Assembly (NCBI GenBank): GCA_022257805.1
Contig: JAKOPB010000016.1
Span: 1 to 7,932 of the forward strand
Origin: Nanobdellati archaeon
Lineage (GTDB): Archaea; Aenigmatarchaeota; Aenigmatarchaeia; PWEA01
DNA: 7,932 bases
Direction of reading: 5' to 3'
Part shown: positions 7,081 to 7,932 of the stretch, one piece after another
How the letters are laid out: each line of letters opens with the position of its first letter
Numbering within the stretch: the first letter of the stretch is position 1
The notes under the pieces: model-generated
Told to the model about the DNA's origin: nothing
Databases searched by the model: none
What the model saw: only the letters and a program-made list of their open reading frames with translations
Program-made: the position numbers and the translations under genes

Positions 7081-7932
7081 CAGAAGATCAAGAAAACCCA
7101 GCCAGACCTCCTCTAAAGGTGTAGGACTCTCGAAGGTTCTGCCGGCAGGCGTTTCAGGAACCGTCTCTTTTTCTGGGGTAACATTTTCCTCCGTCACGTT
7201 TTCCTCTGTCATGTTCACTTCGGTTTTATTCTCTACTACTTTTTTATCTTCGATGTCTTCGCTCTCTGTAATATTGACCTCCGAGTCCAGGTCTTTCTCG
7301 TCTCTCACTCTAACCCTGAAGTCGTGCAGACCGAGCGGTGCGTCTTCCTCTACGGTGTTTTCGAGCCCGACGACTCTTTTTTCATTACCTTCCATTTCCA
7401 CGGTCTTTCTGTTTGATGTCCAGTTGCCCGTGGTAAAGACCCTGTTGTTGTCGTATACGTACGAGTAGATGGTGTAGTTCTTTGCCTGGTTTTCATCGTT
7501 TCTTATAAGCAGGTCTGCGCTTATCCCCGAACCCTGTTCCACAGTCTCGTCGTGTCCTATGAGTTCGAACTCTCTTTCCTTGTAGATGGTTTCTTCCTCA
7601 ACTACTGTTACTTCCCTCACGACCTCTTCGCAGTCTTCGTCATCCCCCTCCTCTTCATCTTCCTCGGAACATGGGTCTTCTGATAGGTCCCAGGTATCTT
7701 CTTCGGGCGGCAGAACGTAGGCCCTGCCCTCTTTTATTATATCTCTTACTCTGGACTCGGCGAGGTCCTCCACATAAACGAGCTGTGCCAGCGAGTAGAA
7801 GTCGTCACAGTCCTCGACTATCCTCTCGGCTATCACGGGACCGATGTTGTCTATTTCCTCAAGTTCTTCCGAACTCGCGCTGTTTATCTCTATCCTTTCT
7901 TCCTTGTCGTCTGTTTCGTTCTCTTCCTGATC
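7072..7932 (-). CDS. Exported helix-hairpin-helix (ComEA-type) protein with sequon-rich tail (5' partial)
   Basis: Likely a surface-exposed protein able to bind DNA; no enzyme domain is visible in the window. The frame is open to the right edge, so the N-terminus is missing. The GTG at 7836 is not the start because it cuts the HhH domain in two. In visible numbering from the edge: charged linker (1–15); ComEA-type HhH (16–69) beginning INSASSEELEEIDNIGPVIA, with a canonical first hairpin (IDNIGPVIAERI) and a second hairpin that lacks the usual Gly-Ile-Gly (VEDLAESRVRDII); acidic stretch with two cysteines (77–102); a beta-sandwich-like, CARDB-resembling region (about 122–222); then a Thr/Glu/Pro tail with tandem NxTEE repeats, ending in a short hydrophobic VWLGFLDLLGL. 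Seven N-X-S/T sequons in the C-terminal half point to an extracellular site. It is convergent with secD, with four bases between the stops. The HhH call is strong; the extracellular DNA-binding role is inference. Confidence 0.8.
   Translation of the reverse strand, partial: DQEENETDDKEERIEINSASSEELEEIDNIGPVIAERIVEDCDDFYSLAQLVYVEDLAESRVRDIIKEGRAYVLPPEEDTWDLSEDPCSEEDEEEGDDEDCEEVVREVTVVEEETIYKEREFELIGHDETVEQGSGISADLLIRNDENQAKNYTIYSYVYDNNRVFTTGNWTSNRKTVEMEGNEKRVVGLENTVEEDAPLGLHDFRVRVRDEKDLDSEVNITESEDIEDKKVVENKTEVNMTEENVTEENVTPEKETVPETPAGRTFESPTPLEEVWLGFLDLLGL
7171..7215 (-). repeat. Three tandem 15-bp units encoding N-x-T-E/P-E
   Basis: Units at 7201–7215, 7186–7200 and 7171–7185 encode NMTEE, NVTEE and NVTPE. 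The first two differ at only a few bases; the third is more diverged. Each unit contributes one N-glycosylation sequon to the tail of the HhH protein. In-frame unit expansion or loss would change tail length without breaking the gene. Confidence 0.75.

Noticed and set aside
7834..7836. GTG at 7836 as the start of the HhH protein
   Set aside because: It lies in the middle of the first hairpin (after IDNIGP). The frame continues to the right edge with the first HhH helix intact.
1..7932. tRNA, rRNA, CRISPR array, insertion sequence or att site
   Set aside because: No cloverleaf, spaced direct repeats, transposase frame or terminal inverted repeats were seen on either strand; nearly all of the window is coding.

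Overview
The window is archaeal. The evidence is a PGF-pre-PGF-type surface protein, a two-gene SecF–SecD pair with no sign of SecA or YajC, an archaeal-lipid-type geranylgeranyl reductase, BRE/TATA-like promoter elements, and GGTGG Shine-Dalgarno sites. Lineage cannot be fixed from sequence alone. The exported proteins are very acidic. The one soluble cytosolic enzyme is close to neutral (about 56 acidic and 50 basic residues by hand count), which argues against an extreme salt-in halophile. A DPANN or euryarchaeal origin with mild salt adaptation is my best guess.

Layout. (1) From the left edge to 3346 (+) lies most of a very large cell-surface protein. It is open at its 5' end and continues upstream of the window. 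(2) 3367–4398 (–) is an FAD-dependent geranylgeranyl-reductase-family oxidoreductase, convergent with gene 1. Its best start is a non-canonical ATT. (3) A 96-bp divergent intergenic region (4399–4494) holds promoter-like elements for both directions. (4) 4495–5391 (+) is secF and 5388–7067 (+) is secD; they are translationally coupled through an ATGA overlap. (5) 7072 to the right edge (–) is an exported protein with a ComEA-type helix-hairpin-helix domain, an acidic linker, a beta-sandwich-like region and a glycosylation-sequon-rich tail. It is also open at its 5' end, beyond the window.

The common theme is the cell envelope. SecDF assists export through SecYEG, the two flanking large proteins are probable export clients, and the reductase probably saturates the isoprenoid chains of membrane lipids. 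This link is inference from gene content; only secF and secD look like a real operon. I see no RNA genes, mobile elements, CRISPR arrays or defence system. The most notable points are the ATT start of the reductase, a putative extracellular DNA-binding HhH protein, and the mosaic composition and architecture of the surface protein.
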